Below are positions 47,001 through 61,106 of a stretch of DNA of 64,000 nucleotides, one piece after another. The notes below the pieces were generated by a model. The model ran no database searches. It saw only the letters and a list, made by a program, of their open reading frames with translations, and had not been told where the DNA came from. The stretch lies in contig NC_058338.1 of the NCBI RefSeq assembly GCF_905475395.1, forward strand, positions 6,648,935 through 6,712,934, written 5' to 3'. The stretch is from Chrysoperla carnea (lineage: Eukaryota; Arthropoda; Insecta; Neuroptera; Chrysopidae). Within the stretch, counting starts at the first letter, position 1; every line of letters begins with the position of its first letter. A program made the translations under genes and the position numbers.

Positions 47001-48809
47001 TTTACTTTTATATTTTATTTCTATTCACAAACTATAAGGGACTTCAATCCACTTAAGTACGAAAAATAATGGGATTTTTATATTAAGAAGCTTTAGGAAG
47101 CTTTAATTTTAAGAAATTATAGATTATTTTCAGAAAGAGTCAGAATTTGTCAATGTTATTTATTTTCATGTAATTTCTTGCATCAGTGTACATCGTTTTA
47201 TTTAAAATATGACTAATTTTCAATCGTTTATATGTAAATGGTATAGTAGTCAAAATAAAATTACTGAAAAACATGTGAAAACAAACCATTGACTGAGTTA
47301 GTTGTTGAAATACTCTGTATAGAATGTGTTGAATGTCAGTGTTGTACATTATTTTTAATAAATTAGAAAAGTTTAAAAAACAAACACAATTATGGCGTCC
47401 ATTCGACCACCATTTGCTTTGATTTCCGATAAGTTTCTTGAAATTTTCTTTTCTTTTCGAGAATTTTTTACATTACCACTAATTGAAGCTACCTTCGAAT
47501 TTTCAACTCTCTATCTTTTATAGTTGTGGAGAAAATGGACACCAAATTTATATTATGTCCTCCTGCTCTAATTCTTGACGTCGGATCATAAAACATTTAG
47601 ATTGTTTTGTAGTCATAATAGTAAATATTTTATTGTCAATATCTTTTTCTATTATAGATAAAAATACTAAAAAAATTCACTTATTTATAAATCGTTTTAT
47701 TGAAAATTTTATTTTCAAATCAATTATTCTATGATTTTTAGACACTCTAGAATGATTTCTTATTTTTGATACCCTTATCATTTAGTTAAAAGAAAAATCA
47801 TAAAATAATTCCCGTTAAAGTTTTATTCCTTAAAAAGCTAAGCGTGAAATCCATCATAATTTGATGGAAATGCATTATTTATTTTTAAATTCTGTATTAG
47901 ACTGGGAGCTAGTGAACTCTCCAGGTAACGGTATTCCTTGTAAGGCTAGAAATTTGTTTTGTGATGAACTATAGCATGGTAAGTATAGTAACCATGACCT
48001 GGTAGGTCCCAGTCCTGCACATTAGAGGACCCTAAATTGTTTAAATAAGGGATAATTCTGATATCGAGTTGGCCTTATTACCCATAAAAATGTAAATCTA
48101 GACTTGATACAAAATTTGAAAGTTAAATTAAAATTGATGAACAAGTGGAATTTATAAAATTTAAAAACTTCCGATAAATTTTTCTGATTCTTGTGGTGTT
48201 TCTGTGATGAATGTGTAGCTGATACTTGTGGTGTTTGAGATACCTGGTGCTTCACTTCCTTGGCTAACTTTTAGGCGAGAGTTTTAGGTGAATATAATCC
48301 GCGAGAGTGTGGATGTGGGGGGGATAACTTTTTATGCAATTTTAAGATGATAGATTAGTTCCACATGGATGTGTTTGAAATCACAGTGTCACTTAATGTG
48401 TTAATATGTCAAAACTAAATAGATGCAACGTTATGGTAACGTGACATGAAGGTTATGTGATGATTTACATTTGTATGAATATAAAATATATTTAAAATAA
48501 CATATTTATAGTAATTTTGAAATTAAATAATTTTATGTTAAAATTGTCTTATTGTTGACCTTGAATTTGTGTCTTCCTTCACAATCACAATCACAATCAC
48601 TCACAATATAAATATCGAATCATGTAAAAACGTGTAAGCTCATATATATTTTTATAGTATATTTCAACTAGTTTGAACTCTTTTTTTAAAAATAATTGCA
48701 TGTTATAACCGATCAATACTCGTAGAGTATTCTTGCTGTATATAATCATTACTGTTGGTCGATAAGTAAGCACTCATATTCGCACCATCGTCCCGCATCA
48801 ACGATTAAA

Positions 48810-49450
48810 GATGTATGAGCATGGTAGTGGGGGCACAAATTTAAAAATAGATATTTACAATTTTGATGATAAATTTATATTATTACTTGACGATATAAGA
48901 CGAAAAGTAAGAATAAAATTTTTCGATATCTGGCTTAATTTTCAAAATATCGAAAATTGAAAATTTTGTTTAATTATTTAGCTTTCGATATTTCGAAAAC
49001 CAAGACACATATCGAAAAATTTTATTCTTATTTTTCGTCTACATTCATGAAGTTATAACAAAATTCATCATCAAAGTTGAAAATAAGATAAAAATAATTT
49101 CAACCCTTAATCTACCCTGCTCTTACATCCCTTATATGGACGGTGACACTTAGTTTTTTTCTTTTCTAATTCATTGCTAATATGTTTACTTTCTATTAAA
49201 AAGTTTTTTTTAAATTTGTTTTCATTCATTCCAAATGAAAATTATCAAAAACTTCCAAAATATGTCGTTTTTTCAGATTCCTCCAGAAGAGCCAATGTAT
49301 TTTATATCGATTTTTAATGACATTTTTCTTAAAAATTTGCACGGTTACCTAAGCTGAAATTTTAACCACATATTCTTTGAGTAAAAGACTACCTACAAAC
49401 AAATTTTGAGCCTTTAAATCAAACATTATTGTCATGCTCATACATCCTTA
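48810..49450. repeat. family C, long copy
   Basis: Runs from GATGTATGAGCATGGTAGTG through the palindromic TTTTTCGATATCTGG core to GCTCATACATCC, so the ends are themselves inverted (GATGTATGAGCATG/CATGCTCATACATCC). A broken reverse copy lies at 63055-63730. Confidence 0.75.
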
Positions 49451-49454
49451 AGGA

Positions 49455-49840
49455 GATATGCAAGGATTTAATAATACTAGGGATTTCAATAAAAGTTTAG
49501 AAATACATTTTTTCCAAAATCACAAAAAATTTCTAGGTCATCGGGATTTTTATTATTATTTTATCGTTCAAAGTTGGCTGAAAAAATAATGAATCATATA
49601 GGTTATACTTTTCAATTGGATATTTCTATATCAAAAGATCTAGAGAGTGTGATAAAAAACTATCTAAAATATTTAGACAATTTTGTAGTTTATACCATCA
49701 AAATATAAGGTTGTCGATGATATAAAAACAAAATTTAAATTTAATTATGAATTCATTAAAGATCCATTATATGATGAACAGAGAAGACTATAGTTAGAGT
49801 GATGATGGTTGAAGAGAGATATCACAGCAACAAAATATGT
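49455..49840 (-). repeat. family G copy, reverse
   Basis: Reverse counterpart of 55960-56470: GGTCATCGGGATTTTTATTA, AAAGTTGGCTGAAAAAATAA, GGTTGTCGATGATATAAAAA. Confidence 0.8.
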
Positions 49841-50194
49841 CGTAAATAAAATTTTTATTCTTCAGTTTCAAATTTTCTAAATAATGACAGTATATAATTT
49901 TTTGATTCAAATTACTTGGATTTTCTAAATAGTAACAAATTTTCCACATAAGGCTTGTTTAAAAATAGAAAACTGATGATAGACGTCATTGTACAGCCCT
50001 AGACGATCGTAGTAGAATGAGTATTGTCTGTCAATCGTATATATTTTCCATTTCGCAAGGTTATTATTAATCTGTCATTCAAAATATAAACAATATTTAT
50101 AGTATGCACTATATAATTATGTCATTCAAGGTACGTGAAATAGACAATATGTATACAGAATGTTTCAAGAGTTGTAACGAATGTTTTTAGAATA

Positions 50195-50710
50195 AACAAG
50201 TGAAAACAAACAATTCACTGAGCCAATTGTTGAAATACTATATATAAATATGTAAGTAAAGAGAGATAGTCAGCCCTACATACATGTCACACACACATGA
50301 CTGATATTCCCATATAATACACATTATACAATATTCGAACCTAATTTGCGCACTCACGGGTAAACAGTGATGTTTTCGAAAAAATGTTTCAAACAAGAGT
50401 TGTTTATTTTTTTTTAAGAAACATTTCTCACATTTAAACTTTTGGTCTATCTCTAATGGTTTACAAAATGATCGACCTCACTTTTTAACACGCTGTAAAA
50501 AAATTTCAACATGATATCTTTTTTCAATTTGAGTTATCGTGATGACAGACGGACAGACAGACAGACAACCGGAAATGGACTAATGAATTCCTATATCAAA
50601 ATGTAATGTGACCAATGTATGTGTAATGTGACAGAGTAATCAACACTGTCTATACATGGCATTTCAACAATTACCTCAGTCAATTGTTTGTTTTCACTTG
50701 TTTTTATTGT
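50195..50710. repeat. family A, full-length copy plus an abutting reverse tail
   Basis: 50195-50610 reads from AACAAGTGAAAACAAACAAT through GGGTAAACAGTGATGTTTTC to CCGGAAATGGACTAATG. At about 50610 it passes directly into the reverse tail of another copy (AATCAACACTGTCTATAC...GTTTGTTTTCACTTG). Confidence 0.75.
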
Positions 50711-51125
50711 GCACTAAAGTGCAACTTGTATTTGATAGTTCGAAGTATGTGAAATAGAGAACATTTACATATTCATTTAACATAGGTAGGCGACTACACA
50801 CATAAAAAAAGTGGCGCAGGAGCTGCGTTAGCTAAGCGAATTCCCTCAGAGATTGAAAAATAACACTTTTTTCTTAAAATCGAAGGTTAATGCATTTTAA
50901 GTTTTGCAATAATTGTTATTTAGAAAGCAAAACGTCTAGAGAAAAGAATCACAAGAGTATTTTTTTTAAACTGCAACACAACCCCAAGGTTTTCTTATAA
51001 ACGAATTTAACCTTTCATTTACCAAAACCCTTCTTGCTTCTTGATATTAAATTTCATTCAAATCGGACTTAAATTGCGAGCACTAAAGAGAGGCAGACAC
51101 ATTAATGTATAGATTGATACATATA

Positions 51126-51395
51126 TTAATTTTTATTAGCGAATTTCCAAAGGAAATGAACCTATTGCTTTTGTACTGTTGATGGAATTTTGAAAAAATT
51201 TCTTCTAATGTTCATTGCTTCTACCTAATAGATGTCAAAAATGATATATATATATATATATAAATTTTAACGATGGTCATTTTTGACATCTATTAGGTAG
51301 GATCAATGAACATTCGAAGAAATTTTTTCAAAATTCCATCAACAGTACAAAAGCTATAGCTTCATTTCCTTCGGAAATTCGCTAATAAAAATTAA
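51126..51395. mobile_element. near-perfect palindromic element, 270 bases
   Basis: TTAATTTTTATTAGCGAATT pairs with AATTCGCTAATAAAAATTAA, and pairing continues past CATCAACAGTACAAAAGC and TGACATCTATTAGGTAG to a TA-repeat loop at about 51244-51262. Confidence 0.9.
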
Positions 51396-52284
51396 TTTTC
51401 AATAGTTTTTACTTAACTATTGTAAGATAATTTCATTATTTTTTTTTTCATTATTAATTTATTATAATTGTTAAATTATAATTATTATAATTGTTATTTG
51501 TAATTTATTTCACATGTTTGTTTAAAAGTTAAACAACATCTTCTAAAATTGTTATTATGCATTTTTAATGATTATGAAACTTTAATTAACAGATATACAT
51601 GATTAATTATTGTTTGTGTTTAAATGTTTGTATGATTGACCAGGAATTATTATGAAATGGTTGAAAATACCTCGAAAATTAGGGTTTCATTTCGGATTTT
51701 CGATGATAAGACAGAAAATAGTCGACTAACCGCTAAATGGGCTCGAATTTTGTTTTCTTTGGTAAGAATTACTCTATAAACTTAGTTTTATTCAAATCCC
51801 GAGTAAAAGAATTTGTTGAGTTCTTTTCGAGTTTTCAAAGAGAAAATGCGCGCCTGTGGAAATTTGGAAAATCTAAAAGACAGAGTCTTTAAACAGTTTC
51901 GATTCTCATTTGTTAATATAAATAAAAACTTTTTTCGCTGTCAATTTCATCTCCATACATTTATGTTAATCGATTTTATATGTTATTTGTTGGAGTAGAA
52001 AGTAGAGGAATAACGAAGAAGCAAGAGAGCATAAAGGGAAGGTGTCAGGATTTTTGTGTATATTTTAGCATATGTATTTGACAATATTTTTTTCTTTCAA
52101 TATAAGAATGATATTTTTATATTGAAAAGGTGAGATATAGTAATAGACCGGTATTTAGCCCGAACAATGAGTCATGATTCTGTTTCTGAGGTCGCAAAGC
52201 TCATCTATCGTTGCTTCCGAGTTCAAGTATCAAATAACCCATTATTCATTTAATAAACATTTTTAGTTTAAAACACAGAGTGGC

Positions 52285-52470
52285 AAACAGCTCGTTTTGT
52301 AATTAACCAATCAAAAAATAACTTAAACAAAAGTTTGATGGGGACATCAAACTTTGTAACCTGAAGAACTAGTTCCAATCTGATGTCAGAACATGATGTT
52401 TTACGATCAAATTCTGCAACTTTTGTTTCAGTTATTTATTGGTTAGTTAACTACAAATCGAACTATGTAG
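52285..52470. repeat. foldback repeat with AACAAAAGTT arms
   Basis: TTGTAATTAACCAATCAAAA pairs inversely with ATTTATTGGTTAGTTAACTAC. Similar arms occur singly at about 990-1100 and 40010-40065. Confidence 0.65.
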
Positions 52471-53724
52471 TGACCATAAAATGGTTTCAAGTGTTTAAGA
52501 AAATAAATTCGAATCGTTAATATTCGAAGTAAATGTGAATCAAAATGATCAAAGTAAATTAAAATTATTGTTAGAAAGAAAAGAATTCCAACAATTGGGG
52601 TAACTTGCATCAGAATCAGAATCGTAGCCAATTTTTTGCACTAAATTCTGGTCTATAAAACATTATTTTTAGATCAAAATTTTGTAAAGTGCAATGCATT
52701 ATTATTGTTATAAAAGAAAGTAAAGTATTGAAAGAAAGTTTTTTTGATTAAATATAGATAGTGGTTAAAAAGACATTAAAATGTCATTTTTCTTGATACA
52801 TAATATTTTTTTATCAACATCTTTGAAATAAATGAAATTTTTTGAAATAAATTTAAGAGTGTTTACCGAATAAAACCTGTCATGGAACGTACCTACATCT
52901 GAAAATGATTCACCTTATGGTAAGAAACTTTACACGCGTAAATGTTCATAAACATCACTGTTTACCCGCGAGGGTGCAAATTAGGGCAAATTGTATAGTA
53001 TGTATTATATGGTAATATCAGTTATGTATGTAGGACATGTATGGATGTGTAATGTGACAGATTAATCAACACATTCTATTTGGTTTCACTAGTTGTTCCA
53101 ATTCTTAAAATTTCCATAAATTGCGCATGCATGATCAGATTTTTTAGACCTTGTCCAATTAAATAATTTTTTTTTTGTTTCAGGTGAGTTTCTTTAAGAA
53201 AATCGTTAATAAAATTCGTAAGATTCAAGTTTTTCACTATAAGAAACAAAGCCAATCGTTCATTAAATTGGTAAGATTGATTATTATTTATAATTCAATA
53301 ATGATCCTGTAATGATAAAAATACATAGATATTGAAATCACTATATACAGGCTATTTAAACAATTCATTGGATCAGCACCTGTTTATATTTATTGTTTAT
53401 AAATAGTTGTGTATAAAAGGATCGCTCATAAAAATAGTTTCCAATTGATTATTTAATTAAATAAATATCTTTAAAGTGTATAGTGTCCAATGTTGGTTAG
53501 ATGCACCTTTTGGTATGGAATTTAAATTGAATATTTATGGATATAAAAATTTTAATTATAGAACAGTTATTATTCATACTCATTCTTATACACATACGGT
53601 TTTAATTGTAACACTGTTAACAGGTGTAACGAGTTTTAATGCTAACTTTTAAATACAGCTGGTATTTCTTTAAACTGTATATACAGTTTGCCACAGAGGA
53701 TGTTTAAATGAAACCACTAAATGA

Positions 53725-53950
53725 CACTTTTTATACCATGTATATATGTAAAATACAAGATATACTAAGTTTAGTCCCAAGTTTGTAACGCTTTAAAATA
53801 TTGATGCTACGAACAAAATTTTGGTACAGGTGTTCATAAAATGATCTAATTAGTCCATTTGCGGTTGTCCGTCTGTCAACACGATAACTCAAAAACGAAA
53901 AAGATATCGAGCTGAAATTTTGACAGCGTACTGAGGACATAAAAAGTGAG
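53725..53950 (-). repeat. family A copy
   Basis: TAAGTTTAGTCCCAAGTTTG, GGTGTTCATAAAATGATC, GTCTGTCAACACGATAAC in the usual reverse order. Confidence 0.8.
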
Positions 53951-54895
53951 TGCTAACAGGTGAAGTTAAGAATAACATTAAAATGTATATACAGTTCTAA
54001 AAATTACAACCTGTTTAAATATTTCTTGACTATCACGGCTATTTGAAATGCAGATCATCTACATTTAACGTACAAGTTCGGTTTTAGAACTATCTATGAG
54101 TTTTATGAAGGTCAAGTTTACGAAAAGATCTAATATTTTCTTTTTATAGCATACTAGTTTGATACCCCGCCCGCTTCGCTGGGCTTGGATTATTATATAA
54201 TTTTTCAGTATTTTGTAATTTTAAGAATGTTTTTTGCATAGAGTAATATATTTTTATTTATAAATTTTGATGTCTTTACGAAGAAAATGACCGTTGCAGA
54301 AATTGCGTATCATTAAAAGAACCTCTTTGAGCGATTTAAAAATGCTCACGTAATTTATGGATGTCCCCTAGCAGACAAAAACCATAATAAACAATAAATA
54401 AAATGAATCTTGTTATTTTATTAATTTGAAAAATAAAAAACAAAATTTGACCTTAGTACGCCTAGAGACTAGAAATACGCCTTCCATTACAATGCATGCA
54501 TACATTAACAATATTATTTATAATTCTAAAAATGTTTTTCACGCAGAAACAAAATATTTATGAAATATGTGTAAATTTTATGAATTATAATACATATCGT
54601 AATGCTAATATTGTACTATACGATACTAAATAATTGAAACACACTGAAAACCAACAGAGAATTATTTTATATTCAATGTAAAACGTAATGATAGATTTTA
54701 CCTCGGAAAATTTCTCTGGCGTGGAACTAAATCGAAATTATGAATTCCTATGAAACTACGAAACTAAAATGAATTTCTTAAATGATTTAATGATTGTCAC
54801 CATGAAAATATTAGAATAAAATTGCTGAATGGTTTTCATAACTTTGTATTATACAAACTAAATACATTTTAATTAAAGAGAATTGAAAAAAATAC

Positions 54896-54966
54896 ACTCG
54901 AACCAGGACTCGAACCCGGACTTCTTGGATTCATGTCAAGCGCCCTACCAATTAGGCTATTCGAGT
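54896..54966 (-). other. tRNA-like sequence, probably a pseudo-tRNA or SINE head
   Basis: The minus strand begins ACTCGAATAGCCTAATTGGT and ends GGTTCGAGTCCTGGTTCGAGT-like; 71 bases, with a closed 7-base acceptor stem (ACTCGAA/TTCGAGT) and a good B box. The anticodon arm (CTTGACATGAATCCAAG) closes only four pairs, and no loop placement gives T33 with a sensible anticodon, so I do not call a working tRNA. Confidence 0.55.
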
Positions 54967-55959
54967 TCTAGACACGAATGCAATTTTTTCAACTCAATGA
55001 ATTTTTTTACTTTGTTTATCCACCTTATTTATTATTATTACTAGTAGTAATAATAATAAATACATTTATCGATCGGACCTTTTCACGTCACTGTTCGCAT
55101 TGAACTTTTGTTCTGAAGCACTCCATGTTGCTTTTTCATTAATTTACAAAAATCTGTGGGATCTCTTTTAAGAACTGAAAAATTGACTTGACCTTTTAGG
55201 TCATCATTAGATTGTATGAGCGAAATTCTACAACGTTATTTGCTTTCAATAATTATTTTCTAAAATTTCACGGGGGGGTCTCGAACTTTTTGAACACCGT
55301 GTATATATTGTATAGTATTGGTTGTATTATATTTACAAAATAGTGTCATGAGTAATTGATTTTGTTTATTGTGAAATATGAGACCATCATTATCAACTCG
55401 AACTGAATATGTTAACTAGCTTGCTAGTGAAGCTAATGAAGCTATTGAAACTATTGTAAATTGTAGCTGTAGCTGTAAGCTGGCGTTGTAGATCTCAGCC
55501 AACAATCAACATAAATATTAAATACGTTCACATACAGACAGATATATACGATGTATTATGTTTTAGACAAGTATGATTATCCAGTTAAATGTGAATATCA
55601 TTGATCATTCTATTTTAAATGTTTATTCCATCTACATCAACGTCTTCACCTTATACCAGGTGTTCTATAATTGATTGCAGACCTTTTCACTATCTGAATA
55701 AACTGAGAAAAAAAAGAAAGAAAAGGCTCTTGACCAAATTTCGATCTTAAGCATAATTTGGGAGATATGGGTATCGAAAAAAATGAAGAATTTGTTCATT
55801 AATACACCAATGATAGATAGTCAGGAGATTGTAGTAGATATCACTTAAAAATATGGAAGATACTTAAAAACTATAAATTGATTTAATTGGTTTAATTTGT
55901 TTTCATTATTAATTTATAATTTCATTATTTATTATTATATTATTCTGAAAATGATTGCA

Positions 55960-56470
55960 CGGTATATACATATAAACCAAATACATGCTTTGTACTCGAG
56001 TAATGAATTATTTTTGGCTCTACAACATCACGCAACTACAAAAATATAAAAAAATATTGTGTGCAAGTGATGCTTATAAATTTGATAATATAGATATCTC
56101 TCTTCAATCATCAATACTCTGATTATAGTCATCTCTGTTCATTAAATGATGGATCTTCGATGAACTCATAATTAAATTAAAATTTTGTTTTTATATCATC
56201 GACAACCTTATATTTTTATGGTATTATTATAAACTAAAAGATTGTCTAAATATTTTAGATAGTTTTTCATCAAACTCTCTAGATCTTTTGATAGAAATAT
56301 CCAATCGGAAAGGATAACCTATATGATTCATCATTTTTTCAGCCAACTTTGAACGATAAAATAATAATAAAAATCCCGATGACCTAGGAATTTGTTGTGA
56401 TTTTGTGGAAATTTTGTTATTCAAAAAATGTATTTATAAAGTTTTATTGAAATCCCTATTATTATCCAGC
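55960..56470 (+). repeat. family G, long copy
   Basis: Extends from GCACGGTATATACATATAAA through ATCATCGACAACCTTATATT to TTATTGAAATCCCTATT. Reverse partner at 49455-49840; a partial direct copy at 45640-45840. Confidence 0.8.
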
Positions 56471-56814
56471 CCTTGCATATTTCCTTAAAATGTACAACAT
56501 ACACGTTGGGTCTTGGTCTATAGTGAGTAAACAGCAACCATAATAACCACTAAATATGAATATCATAATTATTAATAATAATATTTGGTATGGTTTGTGT
56601 TTTAATTCAATATAGTATGAATAAATATTATATGAATATTATAAATATAAAAATGAATTTGTTAGTTTGATGGTTATTTATTTGTAAATGTAGTTGTGGA
56701 GTGTAGTCAGTAGTGAAGTGTACGATGTGGGTGTTCTAGTGTACTGTATGAATCTGTTAAGGTAGTGTAGCAAGCAATAGCTGTATCAAGACGAGAAGTT
56801 TACTCAATGACTCA

Positions 56815-57355
56815 ATGAAATGAAAATGAAATATACCAAGATATACTAAGTTTAGTCCTAAGTTTGTAACGCTTAAAAATATTGATACTACGAACAAAAT
56901 TTTGGTATAGGTGTTCATAAAATCACCTAATAAGTCCAATTCCGGTTGTCTGTCTGTCCGTGGTCTGTCTGTCGTCATGATAACTAAAAAACAGAAGAGA
57001 TATCAAGCTGAAATTTTTATAGTGTGCTTAGGACGAAAAAAGTGAAGTCGAGTTTGTAAATGAGCAATATTGTGTCAATTAGGTTTTGGGTCCGTAAGAC
57101 CCATTTAGTAAACCGTTAGAGATAGAACAAAAGTTTAAAAGTAAAAAATATTCTTTATCAAAAAATAATCAACTTTTGTTTGAAACATTATTTTGTAAAC
57201 ATCACTGTTTACTCACGAGGGCACACATTAGATGCAAATTTTATAGTATGTATTAATATGGGATTATCAGTTAAGTATGTGTGACATGTACATGGTATTT
57301 CAACAATTAACTCAGTCAGTTGTTTGTTTTCATTTGCTTTTCATAATTTTAAGTA
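56815..57355 (-). repeat. family A, long copy
   Basis: Reverse order landmarks from CCAAGATATACTAAGTTTAG to TTGTTTGTTTTCATTTGC, including the AACATCACTGTTTACTCACG centre. Confidence 0.85.
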
Positions 57356-57916
57356 TATCTCTTAAACATTTTGCTTAAAAAATTTATTTTCTCTTAAATT
57401 ATGGGAACCATGATTTTTTGAATAAATAAAAAACTAGGTAGTTAACTGGGATCGTCGATATTGCTGTATACTACCTTAACTAAGTACAGGTATGAAGTGA
57501 AGTGAAGTGCAAGTGTAAGTGTATAGTTGTGTATAAACTTTCATTCATAAATTATGTATTTGTATGTACATACATTCATTAATTATAAAAATATTATTTT
57601 GACTTGAATGTGATGCCTACACTAAAAAAATTAATATAAATGTATAAAAAGTATAATATCACTTTTATTTTAAATATTTTACTTTAAAACTTGCAAATAA
57701 TTAAGGAAAGATACTCTTTTTAATTTGTGTGTAAGAATGGCTATCTTTCTTTACTTACGTGAGGTAAAAAACAAACAATTGCGTCATCAACACTGTCTGT
57801 ACATGGTATTTTAACAATTAACTCAGTCAATTGTTTGTTTTCACTTATTTTTCTGTTCGTATTAGTATTTTCACAATAACAGAATTGGGTATCATTTCGT
57901 GTCGCGTAATAATTTT

Positions 57917-58254
57917 TATACCATGTGTGTTTGTACCATCTTGGCATATACATATCTGTAGTATGACAGAATACATCCGTTAAGTAATGCATCTAAGCGA
58001 GAGGTATTATATAGATGTGTTGAACATTAGTTGGAAGACGCTTGGAGAGTGGGAGTTTTTTAGTTATAGATAACGAGTAAGTTCATCAAAACTCCCACTC
58101 TCTGCATGCATACAACAGAAGATCTGTCGTATCGTATCTGTAATCTTACAACACATGTATATTATACCTCTCGCTTAGATACATTACTAAACGGATGTAT
58201 TCTATCATACTACAGATATGTATATGCCTAGATGGTACAAACACACATGGTATA
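57917..58254. repeat. inverted pair of family D
   Basis: A reverse copy (57917-58062, starting TATACCATGTGTGTTTGTAC) faces a forward copy (58079-58254), forming a large palindrome with a spacer of about 16 bases. Confidence 0.8.
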
Positions 58255-58599
58255 AAACTTTTGCTTCAGCTATTTTCCGTGAAATTGTGTTATTAATATT
58301 TTTAACAATTGAGTCTGTTGTTAATCGTTCAAAATTTTTATTTGTGGATGTTGGCGGCATCGGAGTCTCTACTTATCGTTAATTTAAACACCATATAAAA
58401 TATAATGTGTAATGTATAAAACAGTAAATAAAATATTTAAGATAAAATATTTATTTATTGATTAATCATAATCATAATCATAATACTTATTTATATTATT
58501 TTTAATAATATGGTGTTAGATATAACTAGGTTTGACATGATCAAATGATTTTCTCGCGTTCTGGCTGACTACTCGAATTTATTCCTCATTTCGCACATA

Positions 58600-58986
58600 T
58601 TCGTTGTGTGTGTAGTCATGGTAGGGACAATAAAATCGATGCCAGCGCTTCCAGTGAAAATTTTTGGCGATAAAGGAGGCTGTTATGACTAATTTTCAAT
58701 TCTTTATATGTTAATGTTATAGAAAATGCCAAATTAATATTATTGAAAAACACTAATTAATTAAACTTAATGCATTAAAAATTGTGAAAATAAGAAATCA
58801 AATTGCATAAATATTATTTTTAAAATGTAAATTATCATAATTATTTATTTAAATTTGTGAGACAATAATATTAAATTTTAAATGTAAGTCTTATATGCAA
58901 TCCATACAATTATATATGCATTCATACAATTCTATAATTAAAGTAGTGTATCGTTACCATGGAAACGCCCCCAATAAAACTCACAC
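58600..58986 (+). repeat. family E, second copy
   Basis: Matches 43019-43374 along its length with small indels (for example an added TTTTGGCGA and AAAAACACTAATT). Confidence 0.85.
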
Positions 58987-60079
58987 ACGGTACGAATAGA
59001 AAAAAAGTACGAAATGTATTCATTGTCTGGCATTGATGTCGCTTCGCTACAACAATGTAAAAAAGTTTTGAATTGTATGCACGGTAAGAGTATATGAACT
59101 TGTGATGAAATGAGGTATAATTTTTGTCTAATACTGTACCACAGTGGGCTTCACACACACAGGAGTGTATGGTTAGTTTGTATGTTAATCGCCTTCAAAT
59201 TTGTACATGATGTGTATTGTTGTATATTTATTTATTAATTTTCCAAATTTTGTAAATCTATATAGGTCGGGCGTCTTTCTTAAGTTGACATTTACTCGAA
59301 ACTGGTTAAATAAGTTTTATCGATAAAAATACTTCAAGCAAAAATTGTTGGGTGTATGAAGGCGCACCCAACTATTTTTGCAAAAAGATCAATTACCTTT
59401 TGCAAAGTTGGCAACCCTAGGTATTGCCAATGTAAATGTATATAATAGTTAATAGTATATTATAGTTAATGTTTATGTGTGTAATTAATCAGTGTTTAAT
59501 AAATAATTGAACTGGAAACACAACGATAATATTATTTTATTAATTTATTTTTAATACTTTTTAATATATTTTATTTAATAGTCTTACATATTACATTCTA
59601 TTTTGTATCTATCTTTTAATATATACCTAATTGTTTGTTAATTATTGAGCGATATAAAGAAAATCCGAGAAAAATCCTTAATTATTATCATCAAATTTAA
59701 TGAAAATTAATTTCGAAAGAAAGCTAATATTATTACTCAGACAAACTTATACATGATTATCAATCGTTGTATTTTACCCTGCAGTCATTAGTTTAGATTT
59801 TGACCGTAATTTGGCTAATTTGATTGGTTGAAAATGCGCATGATTATAAAAATAAGTGCGGTAATAATCTATTTATCTCACACAAAATGTAAATATATAT
59901 TTTATCTTGAATATTTCTATTCTTTATTTTTTATCTATTTATTACTAGCAGATATTCGCCCGCTTTTCTGGGCAATTTCTCCTTTAAAAACTAAGACTAT
60001 CATTATCATATCTATAATTTTATGAATTTTAAATTTTTGATGAGGAATTCTAATTTTTTGAAAATGATTCTTTCTATAG
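58987..60079. other. AT-rich intron sequence
   Basis: Only a head-like TAGCAGATATTCGCCCGC (about 59946) was recognised, just before the next array. Confidence 0.4.
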
Positions 60080-61106
60080 ATCCAATCATTAAAATAACCT
60101 GATTTTTAAACTTTTTGGATCAAAATTACCCCATCTACCGAGTTTCATCAAATTCCAAAACAAAATTTTTTTTTCAATTTTCTCGATTTCTTCAAAGGGG
60201 TACACCAAAAATTGCAAAAAATCGAAAATTTTTCTTTATCTTCAATTTTGATAAAACTCAGTATATAAGGTAATTTTGACCCAAAAAATACAAAAATCGG
60301 GTATATTTGATGACTAGTCGAATAGTTTTTGAGATACGGACGAAAATCGATACAAATATTGCGATATCTCAGAAACTCGGCATCCAATCATTAAATTAAC
60401 CAGATTTTTATACTTTTTGGGTCAAAATTACCCCATCCACCGAGTTTCATCAAATTCCAAAATAAAAATTTTTTTGCGATTTTCTCGATTTTTTCAAAGG
60501 GGTACCCCTTAAAAAAATTGCAAAAAATGGAAAAATTTTTGTTAACTCCAATTTCGATAAAACTCATTATATAGGGTAATTTCGACCCAAAAAATTCAAA
60601 AATCGGGTACATTTGATGACTGGTCGAATAGTTTTTGAGATATGGACGAAAATCGATCCAAATATTGCGATATCTCAGAAACTCGGCATCCAATCATTAA
60701 ATTAACCCGATTTTTATACTTTTTGGGTCAAAATAACCCCATCCACCGAGTTTCATCAAATTCCAAAATAAAAATTTTTTTGCGATTTTCTCGATTTTTT
60801 CAAAGGGGTACCCCTTAAAAAAATTGCAAAAAATCGAAAAATTTTTGTTACTTCCAATTTCGATAAAACTCAGTATATAAGGTAATTTTGACCCAAAAAG
60901 TACAAAAATCGGGTGCATTTGTTGACTGGTCGAATAGTTTTTGAGATACGGATGAAAATCGATCCAAATATTGCGATATCTCAGAAATTCTGCATCCAAT
61001 CATTAAATTAAACTGATTTTTATACTTTTTGGGTTAAAATTACCCCACCCAGCGAGTTTCATCAAATTCCAAAACAAAATTTTTTTTGCGATTTTCTCGA
61101 TTTTTT
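60080..61106 (-). repeat. 306-base tandem array (family F), inverse orientation
   Basis: Three and a part copies with the same unit as 38771-39635, on the other strand; spurious MDAEFLRYRN frames start at 60387, 60693 and 60999. Two units are nearly identical. The array ends abruptly inside a unit at TTTTTTC, joined to a truncated family D copy (61107-61194). Confidence 0.92.

Noticed and set aside
54896-54966. A functional tRNA gene
   Set aside because: The acceptor stem and B box are good, but the anticodon arm closes only four pairs and no anticodon with T33 can be placed.
55027-55064. Perfect palindrome of ATT/AAT repeats
   Set aside because: The centre ACTAGTAGT breaks the symmetry; it is a simple AAT-rich stretch.
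60148-60999. Four related open frames (MDAEFLRYRN...) as a repeated protein gene, with cousins at 39127-39640
   Set aside because: They come from a tandem repeat whose unit is about 306 bases, a multiple of three. They have no splice structure, and the same unit is non-coding in the other orientation.
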